A stretch of DNA of 64,000 bases from Verrucomicrobiota bacterium (GCA_027493615.1 JAOSKK010000035.1:62001-126000); one strand, 5' to 3'. Shown: positions 1-11,978, numbered from the stretch's first letter. Numbers and translations are program-made. The notes: generated by a model not told the origin, from the letters alone.

Positions 1-1
1 G

Positions 2-2890
2 GCGCCGGCTTCGGAGCCGAAACTGGCACCGGAACTGCGCGACTCCCTGCTCGCCAAACTCAAGACCGTTGTCCTGCCGGCCGTTGCCCCGCGCCCGCGG
101 ACCCGCCACCGCCCCGGCTTCTGGCTGGCGGCTGCGGCGGGAGGGGGCGTCCTTCTGTTCCTAAGCGCCGGTCTGCTGCTGCCTTCCCTCGGGAAGGCCA
201 AGGCCAAGTCGCAGAGCATCCGTGTGGCTCGGGCCCCGCTGATCGAGACCCTCGGCGAAGTTCCATCCCCCGCTGCCCGGCAGGAGGAAGCGGAGGGCCA
301 GATCACACTCCGGGACACCGCCGTCGCGCGTCCGGAACGCCTCGGACGGACCTCCCTCGCCACCACGCCAGCGGACAAACCCGTTCCTGAGCGAGTTGTC
401 AATGGACCCGCTGCAACCGGCCGTTCACCCGACGCCGCCCCTGCCCCTGCCATGGACGTCCGGATGCTCATGCGCTATGGGCTGATGCCCAAGGACGCAA
501 AGCCTGCTCCCGCCGGTGGTGCGGGCTTCCAACCTGCACCAGGGATCGCTGGCAAAGCCGTGACGCAGCAGGCCCCAACGCAGCCGGTCGCCGGTCAGCA
601 ACCCGCCCCCGCGGCCAACGCCCTCCAGAACTGGTCCCTCGCCGTCCGTCGACAGACCGAGGCCAGCCGCGAAATCACCGACTTCGATAACGACGGCGCG
701 GTGGACCGCTTCACCGCCGGCTATGCCATCCAACCTCCGGCTGCCGCGACTCCGCAAGCCGCGGGCACTGCCCGAGGCGCTCCGGTAACGGCCCTGGAAG
801 CCGACCACGCCTCCCGCGGCGGCCTCGCCGCTGGAGCGTTCGGCGGTTTCGGTGGGGGTTTCGGCGGCGGCGGTGTTGACGGCAGTGGTCTTGGCGGTGG
901 CAACTTCGGCCGCACGGTCGTTGGCGTTCCTGAACCGGAGCAACTCGGCGTCCTGGCCAAAGCCACCGCACCCAACGGCGTCGTACGAGGAGACGGCTCG
1001 GCACGTGCCTACTTCGCCAACGGGGCCGACAGCACGTTCACCGTCACAAACTGGGCGACCTATGATTTCGACGGGGCAAAGGACGTAAACCTGGGCCAAC
1101 TCGCCCCCACCACCGAGCGTCTCGACCGCAACCTGATCCTGGGCACCCGGCTCGTGCCCACCGAACCCGCAGCCGCCGCCGAAACGCGGGGGCGCACCGC
1201 GTCGCGTCTCCTGGTCGAGCAAGCGCAGATCGAGAGCGTCCGCCGGGACAGCACCGCGATCGCCGCCACGGAGGCCCCTGTGTCCTTCGCCATCCAGGTG
1301 CCCCAGGCCACCGCGAGTGTGCCCGTCCTCGGGGACACCCCTGCGTCGGGCCGCCTGTTCGCCACCAAGGGAATCGCCCTGCCCGACGACTCGACCCAGG
1401 TCACGTCGGCCGACCTCGACAGCCTCGAGCGCGTCGAGAGCAAGGCGAAGTCCGCTTCCGCGGAGCCGGCTCTCGCACCACCCGGTGAACCCGTCGAACC
1501 AGCCGCACTCACGCCGCCACCCACCGTTCCCGCCGAACCCGCCCCTCCCGCCGAGCCGCAACCCGAGGTGCTCACCGCCGACAACCCCTTCTCCACCTTC
1601 TCCCTGAACGTCACCGACGTGGCCTTCAAGCTCGCCGCCGCGAGCCTCGAAGCCGGTCAACTGCCCGCGCCCGGCTCCATCCGCGTCGAGGAGTTCGTCA
1701 ACGCCTTCGACTACCGCGACCCCGAACCCGCCCCCGGCGCGCCGCTCGCCTTCCACTGGGAACGCGCCCGCTACCCCTTCGCCCACAACCGCGACGTCCT
1801 GCGCTTCTCGGTGCAAACCGCCGCCCTCGGCCGCGAGCCCGGCCGCCCGCTCAACCTCGTCCTGCTCCTCGACAACTCCGGCTCGATGGAACGTGCCGAC
1901 CGCGTCGCCATCCTCCGCGAGGCCCTCCGCGTGCTCGCCCGCCAACTCGCCCCTCAGGACCAGATCAGCGTCGTCGCCTTCGCCCGCACCGCCCGGCTCT
2001 GGGTCGACGCCTCCCCCGGCAGTCAAGCTGACGAACTGCTCGACCGCGTCGGCAACCTCACCCCCGAGGGCGGCACCAACCTCGAAGACGCCCTCAAGGT
2101 CGGCTACGAGACCGCCCTCCGCCACTTCCTCTCCCACGGCGTCAACCGCGTGATCCTCCTCACCGACGGCGCGGCGAACCTCGGCGCGGTCGAACCGGCC
2201 GTCCTCAAGGCCATGGTCGAGGAACTCCGCCGCCGCGGCGTGGCCCTCGACTGTTTCGGCATCGGCTGGGAAGGTTACAATGACGATCTCCTCGAAGTGC
2301 TCTCCCGCCACGGCGACGGCCGTTACGGCTTCATCAACACGCCCGAAGAAGCTGCCACCGGTTTCGCCGATCAACTGGCCGGTGCGCTCCAGGTGGCCGC
2401 AGCCGACGTCAAGGTCCAGGTCGAGTTCAACCCGGCCCGCGTCGCGAGCTGGCGCCAGATCGGCTACGCCAAACACCAGCTCACCAAGGAGCAGTTCCGC
2501 GACAACACCGTCGATGCCGCCGAGATCGGCGCCGCCGAATCAGGCCACGCCCTCTATGTCATCGAAGTCAACCCCCGCGGCCAGGGAGCGATCGGCATCC
2601 TGCGCGTCCGCTATCGCGTCCCCGCCACCGGACAAGTGAATGAACTCGAGTGGCCGCTCGAGTACCGCGGCCCGGCTCCAGATCTTGAACAGGCCAGTCC
2701 CACGTTGCGTCTGGCCACGGCCGCCGCCGCGTTCGGCGAGATGCTCGCCATCAGCCCCTTCGCCGCCGACGTCTCCTCCGACCGCCTGCTCCCGTTACTC
2801 CGCGGCGTGCCAGAGGCCTTCCATCCGGATCCGCGCCCGGCCCAACTCGTAGCGATGATCCAACAAGCCCGCGCGATCGGCAGCCGCTGA
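2..2890 (+). CDS. Membrane-anchored VWA protein (YfbK type), start outside window
   Basis: The frame is open from base 2, so the start is missing; 962 residues are visible. Window residues 40-62 form one hydrophobic helix ending in LPSLGKAKAKSQS, which resembles the stalk region of verrucomicrobial pseudopilins. A long low-complexity linker follows, with a glycine-rich patch at nt 832-906 and a Pro/Ala/Glu patch at nt 1440-1570. From about residue 526 (NPFSTFSLNVTDVAF) comes the domain that precedes VWA in YfbK proteins, then the VWA fold with an intact metal site DNSGS (nt 1870) and LTDGAAN (nt 2160). The family is thought to bind partners or metal at the membrane; the exact role is unknown. 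The next gene starts 29 nt downstream on the same strand, so the two are probably co-transcribed. No frame breaks are seen in the visible part. Confidence 0.85.
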   Translation, partial: APASEPKLAPELRDSLLAKLKTVVLPAVAPRPRTRHRPGFWLAAAAGGGVLLFLSAGLLLPSLGKAKAKSQSIRVARAPLIETLGEVPSPAARQEEAEGQITLRDTAVARPERLGRTSLATTPADKPVPERVVNGPAATGRSPDAAPAPAMDVRMLMRYGLMPKDAKPAPAGGAGFQPAPGIAGKAVTQQAPTQPVAGQQPAPAANALQNWSLAVRRQTEASREITDFDNDGAVDRFTAGYAIQPPAAATPQAAGTARGAPVTALEADHASRGGLAAGAFGGFGGGFGGGGVDGSGLGGGNFGRTVVGVPEPEQLGVLAKATAPNGVVRGDGSARAYFANGADSTFTVTNWATYDFDGAKDVNLGQLAPTTERLDRNLILGTRLVPTEPAAAAETRGRTASRLLVEQAQIESVRRDSTAIAATEAPVSFAIQVPQATASVPVLGDTPASGRLFATKGIALPDDSTQVTSADLDSLERVESKAKSASAEPALAPPGEPVEPAALTPPPTVPAEPAPPAEPQPEVLTADNPFSTFSLNVTDVAFKLAAASLEAGQLPAPGSIRVEEFVNAFDYRDPEPAPGAPLAFHWERARYPFAHNRDVLRFSVQTAALGREPGRPLNLVLLLDNSGSMERADRVAILREALRVLARQLAPQDQISVVAFARTARLWVDASPGSQADELLDRVGNLTPEGGTNLEDALKVGYETALRHFLSHGVNRVILLTDGAANLGAVEPAVLKAMVEELRRRGVALDCFGIGWEGYNDDLLEVLSRHGDGRYGFINTPEEAATGFADQLAGALQVAAADVKVQVEFNPARVASWRQIGYAKHQLTKEQFRDNTVDAAEIGAAESGHALYVIEVNPRGQGAIGILRVRYRVPATGQVNELEWPLEYRGPAPDLEQASPTLRLATAAAAFGEMLAISPFAADVSSDRLLPLLRGVPEAFHPDPRPAQLVAMIQQARAIGSR

Positions 2891-2919
2891 GCAGATCCAG
2901 AACGGACCGATCACTTCTC

Positions 2920-5900
2920 ATGAAACCATCTGACGCACCCACGCCCGTTTCCTCGGGCCTTCCCATGAACCCTGTGGTGCGGGCGTCTCGCCTGCACTCC
3001 CGTGGTTCAGGCTCTCTCAGTATGCTGAGCAGGGCGGGAGCGCTTCTCACCCAGCGTTCGCCCTTCCGCAGCCCCGCGCGGCTCCGCGCCCTCAGCCGAC
3101 TGCTCCCGGCCCTGCTGGGCGCCACCCTCTTCGGCGCCGAACCCACCACCGCGGTCGAGGTCAAACGCGCCTCGCTCCAGGGCAACCTCGACGGCGACCG
3201 CGCCCGCCTGGTGATTGAGGCGGATCTCGGCAGCCTCGGCCCCTCCCGCGCCAAGGCCATCTACGGCGCCGCCCTCGAACAGCTCATCCGCGTCTCCCGC
3301 GACCGCCTCGACCACACCATCGGACTCCAGGTCGAGGCCCTCGAAGGCGGCTTGCGCGAAATCGTTCTGACCCTCGGCGGCACGGGCGAAGTGCGGCAGG
3401 TGACCGGCGACGGCCTCGAAGACTGGAGCGTCCGCCAGGCCGGCGACCGCCGCTTCCTGGTCCTGCGCCTGGCGAAGTCCGACACACCGGTCAAGACCTT
3501 CGCCGGTCAGGTGCGCGCCGAGACCCTGCTGACCGACTGGCCCGTCACCGTCACACCGCTCACCCTCACCACCGAGTCGGCCACTCTTGCCCACGGCTTC
3601 GTCCGGATCGCCAGCCCGCCCGAATGGTCCGTGCAACTGGCCAACCCCAGCGGCGTCGTGCCCGTCGAACTCCCGTACCTCCCGCCCTCCCTGCGTCCCG
3701 CCGATCTCGACACCACCGCGGAACCGCTCGCCCTCCGCTTCCACGGCACCGCCTACTCGATTCCGCTCGCCCTCGCCCTGGCCGACCCCGAGGCCCGCCA
3801 GGTCACCTTGCGCGACTTCCACCTCACCGGCCGCCTCGAGGACCAGCGCGCCACCTTCCAGCTCCGCGCCACCGCCCGCGTCAAGAACCCCCACGGTGGT
3901 CGTCTCGAACTCCTCCGCGGCGGCGTGGCCCTCTCCCAGCTCCCGCCCCTCGCCGGCGGCCGCCTGCGGTTCGAAAAGGACGCCTTCGTGCTCGACTACG
4001 ACGCCCCCGGCGATTTCCCGCTCGACCTCGAGTTCCACGCCACGGTCCGCCCCGCCGACGGCTGGCAGGAAGTGGACTTCGGCGTCGCCCCCAGCGCCCT
4101 CCAACCGGTCGTCTTCCCCGACCTCCCCGCGGACACCGAGTTCCGGTTCGCTGGCGCGGCCCGACCCGAGCTCGAAGCCACCGGCTTCCGCAGCTTCCTC
4201 CCCCCCACAGGTCAGGTGAAGCTCGCCTGGAAGGCCGGTCGTCCCGAGGCCGAAGGCCGCCTCTTCTACGCCGTCGAAGGCCTCTCCCAGGTCACCGTCA
4301 GCCCCGGCCTGCTGCGCCAGACCACCGTGCTCGACTTCAAGGTCATGCAGGGCGAACTCAACCGTGTCGCCTGCCGTCTCAAGGGCGAAGGCGAAGTCAC
4401 GCGCGTCCAGGGCCCTTCCGTCCTCTCCTGGACCCTCGAACCTCCGCTGGCCGACGGCACCCGCCGCCTCGTGATCCAGCTCAACGCCGCCCAGCGCGAC
4501 CAGTTCAGCCTCGCCCTCCAGTTGCAGCGCACACTGGGCGCCTTCCCCAGGCCTTCGATGCCGCGCAGCTCGTGCCCGAGGAAGCCACGCGCTTCGGCGG
4601 CTTCGTTCGCGTCTCCAACGAAGGCGCCGTCCGCCTCGAGGTCCTCAACGCCACCGGCCTGTCCCAGATCTCGCCCGAACAAATCCCGCAGACCGACACC
4701 ACCCGTGCCCTGCTCCCCACCCAGTCCACCCAGGCCTTTGCCTACCGCTTCTCGGGTCCGGATTACCAGTTGCGCGTTCAGGCCGACAACATCCTGCCCG
4801 AGCTCGCCGTCTCGCAGGTCCTCGCCTATCACCTGGGCGAAACCGAACTCACCCTCGAGGCCGAGCTCGAACTCGACATCCGCGAAGCCCCCTTGCGGGA
4901 AGTCCTGCTCCACATTCCGGCCGGCTTCACCCTGGCCAGCCTCAACGCCCCGGGATCCAGTGACCACTTCATCCTCGATGTTTCCGGCGCCGCGCAAGCC
5001 CAGCTCCGCGTCGTCTATGCCCAGCCCGTGACCGGCCGGCAGATCATCCAGCTCCGCCTCGAACGCAACCAGCCCTTCCGCGACCCGCGCTGGTCGCTGC
5101 CCCGCCTCGCCGTCCTCCAGGCCCGCTCGACCCGCGGCCACGTCGGCGTGTCGGCCGACGAAGGCTTCCGCCTCACACCCGCCACCACGCAGGGCTTGAC
5201 CGAGCTCGCCACCGCCTTCTTCCCGAAGAAGCTCCCCGGCATCCAGGCCGCCTATCGGCTCACCGACCCGGATTGGGAAGCCACGCTGAACGTCGAGCGC
5301 CTGCCCCAGGCCATCCAGGCCGATGTCTTCCACCTCTTCTCCGTGGGCGAAGGCATCGCCTACGGCAGCAGCGTGGTGAACTACACCATCTCCGGCGCGC
5401 CCGTCTCGGTCTTCCGCTTCGAGCTGTCCGACGAGTACGCCAACGTCGAGTTCACCGGCAAGAACGTCCGCGCCTGGCAACGCACCACCAACGGCTTCCA
5501 GGTCCAGTTGCACCAGGCCATCTCCGGCACCTACACCCTCCTCGCCACCTACGACCGCTCCTTCAAAGCCCAGGGCGACCAGCTCGCCTTCACCGGCGCC
5601 CGCCCGCTCGAGGCCCAGTCCGAACAGGGCTACACCGTTGTCATCAGCACCTACCAGTTCCACGTCCAGCCCATCAACGTCTCCCCCTCGCTCACCCCGC
5701 TCGAACCCGGCGAGGTTCCCGCCGAATACCGCCTCTTCTTCGACGCCCCCATCCTCGCCGCCTACCGCTACACCGCCCGCCCCTTCAACCTCGAGCTCGC
5801 CCTCAAACCCCTCGCCCAGGGCGAAATGCTCTCCCAGGTCGTCGACCGCGCCGCCCTCACCACCCGCATCTCCGAAGAAGGCCAGGTCGTCACCGACGCC

Positions 5901-8900
5901 CGCTACTTCGTGAAAAACAAAGGCACGCCGCACCTGCGTCTCGTCCTGCCCGCCGACACCGAGCTGTGGGCCGTCACCGTCAACAGCAACCCCGTCGTCC
6001 CCGTCAAGGACGACCGCGCCAACCTCATCCCGCTGCCCCAGCACGCCGACCCCAACACCCTCAACGAAGTCGCCGTCAGCCTCGCCGCCAAAGCCGCCGC
6101 TGCCCGCCACCTCACCCTCACCGCCCCCGCCGTCTCCGCCCCCGTCCTCCTCCTCGAATGGCAGCTCACCCCGGATCGCGGCCACCGCCTCGACTTCCGC
6201 CGCGGCACCCTCACCCCGCTGGAAGGCTGGACCGATCCCTCCGGCTTCGCCGGCCTCCTCCGAATGTTCTCCGGTTCCGACCGCGCCCGCGCCTGGACTG
6301 CGGCCCTGGCGACGCTCGTGCTCATCTTCATCGCCCGCTTCTCTTGGCGCGCCCGCCTCAACCCGCCGCCGGCTCCGCCGCAACCCCGCGCCCGCTGCGC
6401 CGAGTCTTCACCGGGCTGGCCAGCATGGGTGCCGCCGTCCTCGCGGTCCTGATGCTCTTCCAGTTGATAGACTGGGCCCGCGAAGACACCGCGCAATCGC
6501 CCACGGACCTCCGGTTTCTCGCCCCCGTCCAACCGCCGGACAGCGCCCTGCGCGTCGAGTTGACCAACCTCCCGCTGACCGCCTCGGCCTGGACCCAGTT
6601 CTGGCGGTGGTGGCCCGCCTGGTTCGCCATCGCGGCCTGGCTCTACAGCCTTGCTACCCCGAACGCCGGCCGGCGACCGCCCGCCATCGCCCTCGGCTGG
6701 GGATTCCTCGCCTGGGCCGTCCTCCGCCAACCCCACGGCACCCCCCTGTTCTTCGGCCTCGCCCTGGCTTTCCTCGTCGTCCATCTCCTGATCCCCGGCC
6801 TCCGCCAGTGGTGGCTTGCCGCGCGAACCACCCCGGCCACCGCCACCGCCGCACTGCTCGCCTGCCTTCTGATCCCGCTGCTCCCGACCAGCCTTCAGGC
6901 CCAGCCCACCCCGGACGCAGCAGGACCCCGGCCCCGCCCAGGGCCGACCAGGTCGCCAACGAAGTCCGCGTCGAGGAGGACTTCGTCTTCGGAACCGCCC
7001 GCATCCGCTGGCAGGCCCGCCAGGGCCAGACCCTTCCCCTCCTTCGCGAACCGGGCGTCCTGACCCGGCTCGAGACCGGCACCGCCGCGGTCCGCCTCGT
7101 CACGGGCATGGAGCAAGGCCGCCGGCAACAAAGCCTGTTCGCCGAAGCCGATGGCTGGGTCGAAACCACCCTGACCTACGAAGCACGGGTCACCGCGCGC
7201 GATGCCGAGCGTGGCTTCGCCCTCCCCCACCCAGCCCGGCCTCGTCAACCCGCTCACCCTCACCGTCGTCGGCCGCGACGTCGAAGTCGTCTCCCCCAGC
7301 GCCGTGTCCGTCCACCGCGCCGACGACGCTGCCGGCACCAACACCGTCGCCCAACTCATCCTCAGCCCTGCCCCCGATGCCTGGATCGCCTGGAAACCCC
7401 GCAGCCGCGATCCGCGCCGCGAGAAGGCCGTGTTCTACGCCGAACTCTTCCAGCTCTACGTCCCCGGCGGGGGGCGTCGTCGCAGGCCTCCACTCGGTCC
7501 AGATCCGACCCGCCCAGGGCGAACTCACCGAGCTCTTCTTCGACATCCCCACCGGCGCCACCATCACCGACGTCAATGCCCCCGCGCTCTCCGTGTGGCG
7601 ATTCGACCCGGACGCCCGCCGGCTCCGCGTCGCCTTGAGCTCCGCCCAGGCGCGGCCCTTCGCCCTCCTCATCCAATCCCAGTCCCCCACCGGCCCCCTG
7701 CCCTCGACCACGCGGTCGGCCTCATCAGCGTCCGCGGCGCCGCCGACCAGGTCGGGCTCCTCGGCGTCGCCACCGGCAACGAGGTCCAACTCGAAGACGT
7801 CAACGCCGGCTCCCTTGCCGCCCTCAACCTCGAGGACTTTCCCGACGCCGTTCTCGAACCCCTTCGCGCCGCCGTCCCCGGCCTGACGCTCCGCCGCGCC
7901 TTCCGCTACGCCACCCCGGATACCCTCATCCGCCTCCGGGCCAGCGCTGTCGAGCCGGACGTCCGCGTGGAGTCCCAACAAACCCTCTCACTGGGCGAAG
8001 ACCGCACGCTCCTGGCCACCACCCTCAACGTCGCCATCACCCGCGCCGGCCTCTTCAAGCTCACCTTTCCCCTGCCCGCCGGCCTGGAGGTCGAATCCTC
8101 AGTGGTCCATCGCTCAGCCATTGGACCGACTTGCGCACCGACACTGGCCGCATCATTACCCTCCACCTCAAGGGCAAGACCGAAGGCAACCAGAGCTTCA
8201 CCGTCACCCTCGCCGGCCCGGGCGTCCGTGCTACCAACAACTGGACCGTTCCGCGCCTGGTCCTGCGCGAAGCCCAGAAACAACGCGGCCAACTGCTCGT
8301 CGCGCCGGAACAGGGCCTCCGCCTCCAGGTCGCCCAGCGCGACGGGGTCACCCAGCTCGATCCCGCCCAGGCCGGCGTCCGCCAGAAGGGCGTGCTCGCC
8401 TTCCGCCTCCTCCAGACCGACTGGCAGGTCGCCCTCGACCTCGAACGCGTCGAAGCCTGGATCCAGCTCACCAGCCTCCAGGATGTCACCGTCGGCGAGG
8501 CCCAGCTCCGGGTCTTCGCCAATCTCCAGTACGAAATCGAAAACACCGGCGTCAAAGGCTTCCGCCTGCGCCTGCCCGCCAACGCCGAGAATGTCCGCTT
8601 CCGCGGTGAGCAGGTGGCGGATTTCATCGCCACCGACGCCCCGGCCGCCGCCGACGCCCGCGACTGGGACGTCAAGCTGCACCGCCGCATGCTCGGGCGT
8701 TACCTCCTGCAACTGAACTACACCGTCCCGGTCCCCGCCGCGGCCACCGAACTCACCGTCCGCGGCATCCAGGCCCTCGACGTCAACCTCCAGCGCGGCT
8801 TCTTCACCGTGCAAGCCGGCGGCCGCCTCCAGGTCCGCAGCGACGCTCCGCCGCCCGCCCTCCAGCCCACCGAGTGGCAGGTCATCCCCCGCGCGCTCCA

Positions 8901-10073
8901 GCAGGACCTCCCCGCCGCCGCCGCCGATTACACCTTCCGCCTCGTCGAACCCGACGTCCGCCTGCCCCCTCCGCCTCGAACGCTTCGAGGCCGCCCGCCT
9001 CCTCCCCGCCCGCGTCACCCGCGTCCATCTCAAATCCGTCATCGCCGACGACGGCGTCATGCTCACCCACGCCCAACTCGAACTCCTGCCCGGCACGAAG
9101 CGCCTCCTCCACCTCCGCCTCCCCCAAGGACGCCCGCTTCTGGTTCGCCTTCGTCAACCAATCCGGCGTCTGGCCCTGGCACGACCAAGAGGAGGTGTTG
9201 ATTCCGCTCGAAAAGCCGGCACCCGAAGGCCAGGCCACCCGCGTCGAGTTCTTCTTCACCAGCCGCCCCGGTCGCGGCAGCACCCGCGCCCTCAATCTCA
9301 ACCTCGACGGGCCCCGGTTCGATCTCCCGCTCGAGCGCATCACCTGGCAGGTCTTCCTGAACCAGAAATGGCACCTCGATGACTGGCAGGGCACCCTGCA
9401 ACTGGAGGAAGCCGCCCTCGCCACTCCGGCCGGCCCTCTCGATCTCGGCTCTTACCTGAGCAACGAAACCGTCCTGCTCCGGCAGCAAACCCAGCAGGCC
9501 GAACAGTACCTCAACCTCGGCAACCGCCTGCTCGAATCCGGCGATACCCTCCAGGCCCGCCGCGCCTTCCAGAACGCCTATGGCCTCTCGCAGCACGACG
9601 CCGCCTTCAACGAAGATGCGCGGGTGCAGCTCCAGAACCTCAAGATGCAGCAGGCCATCGTCGGGCTGAACTTCCGCCAGGCCAAGGTCGCCGGCGAACC
9701 CGCCGCCCCCGCCCCGCGCCGCGGCACCGAGGCGCTGAATTACACCCAGCAACAGGCCAACGACATCCTCGCGCGCAACACCGCCGAGGATAACGCCGTC
9801 CAGCTCCGCTTCGCCGAGCGCCTCATCCAGCAGCAGGACGCCGCGGTTGCCAGCCCGGCTGCGCTACGGGCCACGCTTCCGGATCAGGGGCGCGTCCTCA
9901 CCTTCACCCGCCCGCTCGAGGTCAACCGCTGGGCCGAGCTCCGCCTCCAACTCGAAGCCTCGGCCGCCCCACCGGCCTCGGTCTTCCTCAAGTTCCTCGT
10001 CCTCGGTACCACCCTCATCCTCGCCCTCGTCCTCATTCTCCTCGGCCGCACCCGCCCGCCCGCCTCCACCTGA
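2920..10073 (+). CDS. Giant exported membrane protein with two related halves (frame broken)
   Basis: One product of about 2,385 residues is implied, but the frame changes near nt 4546, 6385, 6937, 7222, 7472, 7692, 8112, 8965 and 9118, mostly in C or G runs. No stop separates the pieces, so one gene is the simplest reading; two genes joined near nt 6900 is possible. A signal peptide follows an ATG at 3022 (LLPALLGATLFGAEP), which may be the true start; the region 2966-3035 before it is a repeat. Hydrophobic helices lie at nt 6290-6345, 6420-6475, 6600-6650, 6700-6815 and 6835-6900, and a last one at nt 9985-10045. The halves share motifs: AQLVPEEATRFGGFVRV (nt 4562) resembles PRLVLREAQKQRGQLLV (nt 8255), and LRLVLPADTELW (nt 5935) resembles FRLRLPANAENV (nt 8560). 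A TPR-like helical stretch lies at nt 9480-9690. No known family is recognised. Confidence 0.65.
2966..3035 (+). repeat. Interspersed repeat, module D, at start of giant gene
   Basis: The core GGTGCGGGCGTCTCGCCTGC and its flank ending in GAGCAGG recur at 32752-32815 inside mfd. Shorter or inverted copies lie at 20458-20487, 32284-32315 and 62961-62992. Here it sits between two possible starts of the large gene (2920 and 3022) and would add about 34 residues that look foreign to the signal peptide. Confidence 0.6.
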
Positions 10074-10197
10074 GCCGACAGCGTCTCGCGACTGCCTCAA
10101 CCCAGATCGTCTCGTCGCTGCCGATTGCAGCCTCGACCGCCGACAGAGGCCGGACTGCGAGCGCCTCGCGCCTCCCTGCCGGCGCCTCGCGAAGCGT

Positions 10198-10267
10198 CTG
10201 GAGTGCGCTGACTTCCAGCGGCGCTTTTCGTCCTTCCTCCTTCGCCCTTCGCCCTTCGCCCTTCGCC
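10198..10267 (+). repeat. Interspersed repeat, modules C and A
   Basis: Module C (GAGTGCGCTGACTTCCAGCG and following GCGCTTTTCG, 10201-10230) is followed by four perfect tandem copies of CTTCGCC at 10240-10267. C recurs at 20418-20444, 27747-27775 and 31326-31355; the heptamer recurs inverted at 20263-20290. The rest of the 334-nt gap 10074-10407 holds no gene, promoter or RNA that I can recognise. Confidence 0.75.
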
Positions 10268-10407
10268 GTCGGGATCAGTCCCTGAAACCTGAAAACGGTC
10301 CTCAAAAAGCACAATACTATTGACTGACCCCTGGGGCGTGGCCTTGTCCCCTGCCCGCGATCCTGACAAGATCTCCCCCGAACTCGTCCCACATCCACAT
10401 CCATCGC

Positions 10408-11949
10408 ATGAGAACAACCCTCCCCCTTCCCCTCGCCCTCGCCGCGGCTGCTGCGCTCAGCCTCGGCACCGCCACCGCCCTCGCCCAGTTCTCCCTCGGC
10501 AACCCGCTCGCCGGGCTCGAACAGCTCAAGTCCTACGAGACCCGCCGCGCCTCTTCCTCGGATCCCAACTGGCAGCACGGCAACGCCGACGCCCGCCCCA
10601 TCACCCCCGGCGACACCCTCACCCTGGCCGAACTCGACGGTCCGGGCGTCATCACCCACATCTGGTTCACCATCGCCCACGAAGCCCCCTTCTATTCCCG
10701 GCTCCTCACCCTCCGCATGTACTGGGACGGCGAACCCCACCCGAGCGTGGAGTGCCCCGTCGGCGACTTCTTCGGGATCGGCCACGGTGTGGATCAATCC
10801 TTCATCTCCCTGCCAATCCGCGTCTCCTCGGATGGCCGGGCGCGCAACTGCTATTGGCCCATGCCGTTCCGGAAGTCGGCGCGGATCACGGTCACCAACG
10901 AGAGCGACCGCCGTTGCCACGCCTTCTACTATTACGTCGACTGGCAGCAACACGCCGCGCTCCCCGCCGACACCGCCTACTTCCACGCCATGTACCGCCA
11001 GGAACACCCCTGCGTGATGGGGCGCGATTACCTGCTCGCCGATATCGTCGGGCGCGGCCACTACGTCGGCACCGTCCAGAGCGTCTATCACGTCTCGCCC
11101 GGCTGGTACGGCGAAGGCGACGACTTCTTCTTCATCGACGGCGCAACGGAACCGCAACTGCGCGGCACGGGCACCGAAGACTACTTCTGCGACGCCTGGG
11201 GGTTTCGGCAGCAGGACGGGCCGTTCTATGGGACGCCGCTCTGGGAAGGGTACGGCACGGGCGATCGCAGCACGGCCTATCGCTGGCACATCCCCGACCC
11301 CGTCGTGTTCACCAAATCCCTCCGCGCCGTGATCGAGCATAAGGGCTCGCAGACGTTTCCCGACGGCAAGGTCGACGGGTTCATCGAGCGCGACGACCTG
11401 ATGTCGAGTGTGGCCTTCTGGTACCAGACCGAACCGCACCAACCCTGGCCGGCCCTGCCGCCCGGCCCCGAGCGCCTGCCCTTCCACGAGCAAACCCTCC
11501 TGGTGGGCCATCGCGCCGTCCCGACGGCGACCCATTCCGGCGCGCCGCTCGAGGTGCAGCCGCTCGGGGGCACGACGGACAACAAGCAACTCTGGTTCCG
11601 TCCCAACGACGCAAACGCCTGGCTCGAGGTGCCGTTCACGCTCGAGAAGCCCCTGACCGGCGAGCTCTGGGTGCGCCTGACGCACTCCTGGGATTATGGG
11701 ATCTACCGCGTGAAACTGGATGGCCAGGACCTGGGCACGTTCGACCTCCAGAACGCCAACGTCACCCCCACCCCCCACAAGTTGGGCATGCGCACGCTTG
11801 CAGCGGGGGCCCACACCCTGCGCTTCGAGTGCACCGGCCGTTCCGACAAGTCCAAGGGCTACTTCTTCGGCTTCGACACCTTGACGGCGCGAGTGCCGGT
11901 ATACTCACGGGCCCCCAGCGTCGATCTCCGCACGCTTCAGAAGCGCTGA
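10408..11949 (+). CDS. Secreted DUF2961/GH172-family protein
   Basis: A 513-residue intact protein with a signal peptide (residues 1-26, cleaved after ATALA). The body carries hallmarks of the DUF2961 family, now glycoside hydrolase family 172: an early GPGVITHIWFT strand, WDGE, CPVGDFFG, and GTGTEDYFCDAWGF near residue 254, where the acidic residues of the family cluster. Known members act on fructofuranosides or arabinofuranosides as oligomers; the substrate here cannot be told. The C-terminal 130 residues form a second beta-sandwich (VPFTLEKPLTGELWV). ATG at 10408 is chosen because it gives a clean signal peptide. It stands alone on this strand, and the next gene converges on it. Confidence 0.88.
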   Translation: MRTTLPLPLALAAAAALSLGTATALAQFSLGNPLAGLEQLKSYETRRASSSDPNWQHGNADARPITPGDTLTLAELDGPGVITHIWFTIAHEAPFYSRLLTLRMYWDGEPHPSVECPVGDFFGIGHGVDQSFISLPIRVSSDGRARNCYWPMPFRKSARITVTNESDRRCHAFYYYVDWQQHAALPADTAYFHAMYRQEHPCVMGRDYLLADIVGRGHYVGTVQSVYHVSPGWYGEGDDFFFIDGATEPQLRGTGTEDYFCDAWGFRQQDGPFYGTPLWEGYGTGDRSTAYRWHIPDPVVFTKSLRAVIEHKGSQTFPDGKVDGFIERDDLMSSVAFWYQTEPHQPWPALPPGPERLPFHEQTLLVGHRAVPTATHSGAPLEVQPLGGTTDNKQLWFRPNDANAWLEVPFTLEKPLTGELWVRLTHSWDYGIYRVKLDGQDLGTFDLQNANVTPTPHKLGMRTLAAGAHTLRFECTGRSDKSKGYFFGFDTLTARVPVYSRAPSVDLRTLQKR

Positions 11950-11978
11950 GTGCTCCCAGCGCCGGGTCCCATAACGAA

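Noticed and set aside
425..2476. 683-residue open frame on the minus strand opposite the VWA gene
   Set aside because: Composition is Gly/Glu/Val-rich low complexity, the shadow expected opposite a GC-rich gene; no domain, and the plus strand has a clear VWA domain.
4266..6383. 705-residue open frame on the minus strand opposite the giant gene
   Set aside because: Same Gly/Glu/Ala shadow composition; the plus-strand frame has coherent beta strands and membrane helices.
3022..10073. Programmed frameshifting in the giant gene
   Set aside because: Nine breaks without a shared slippery site or structure, and similar breaks in many housekeeping genes, point to sequence error.
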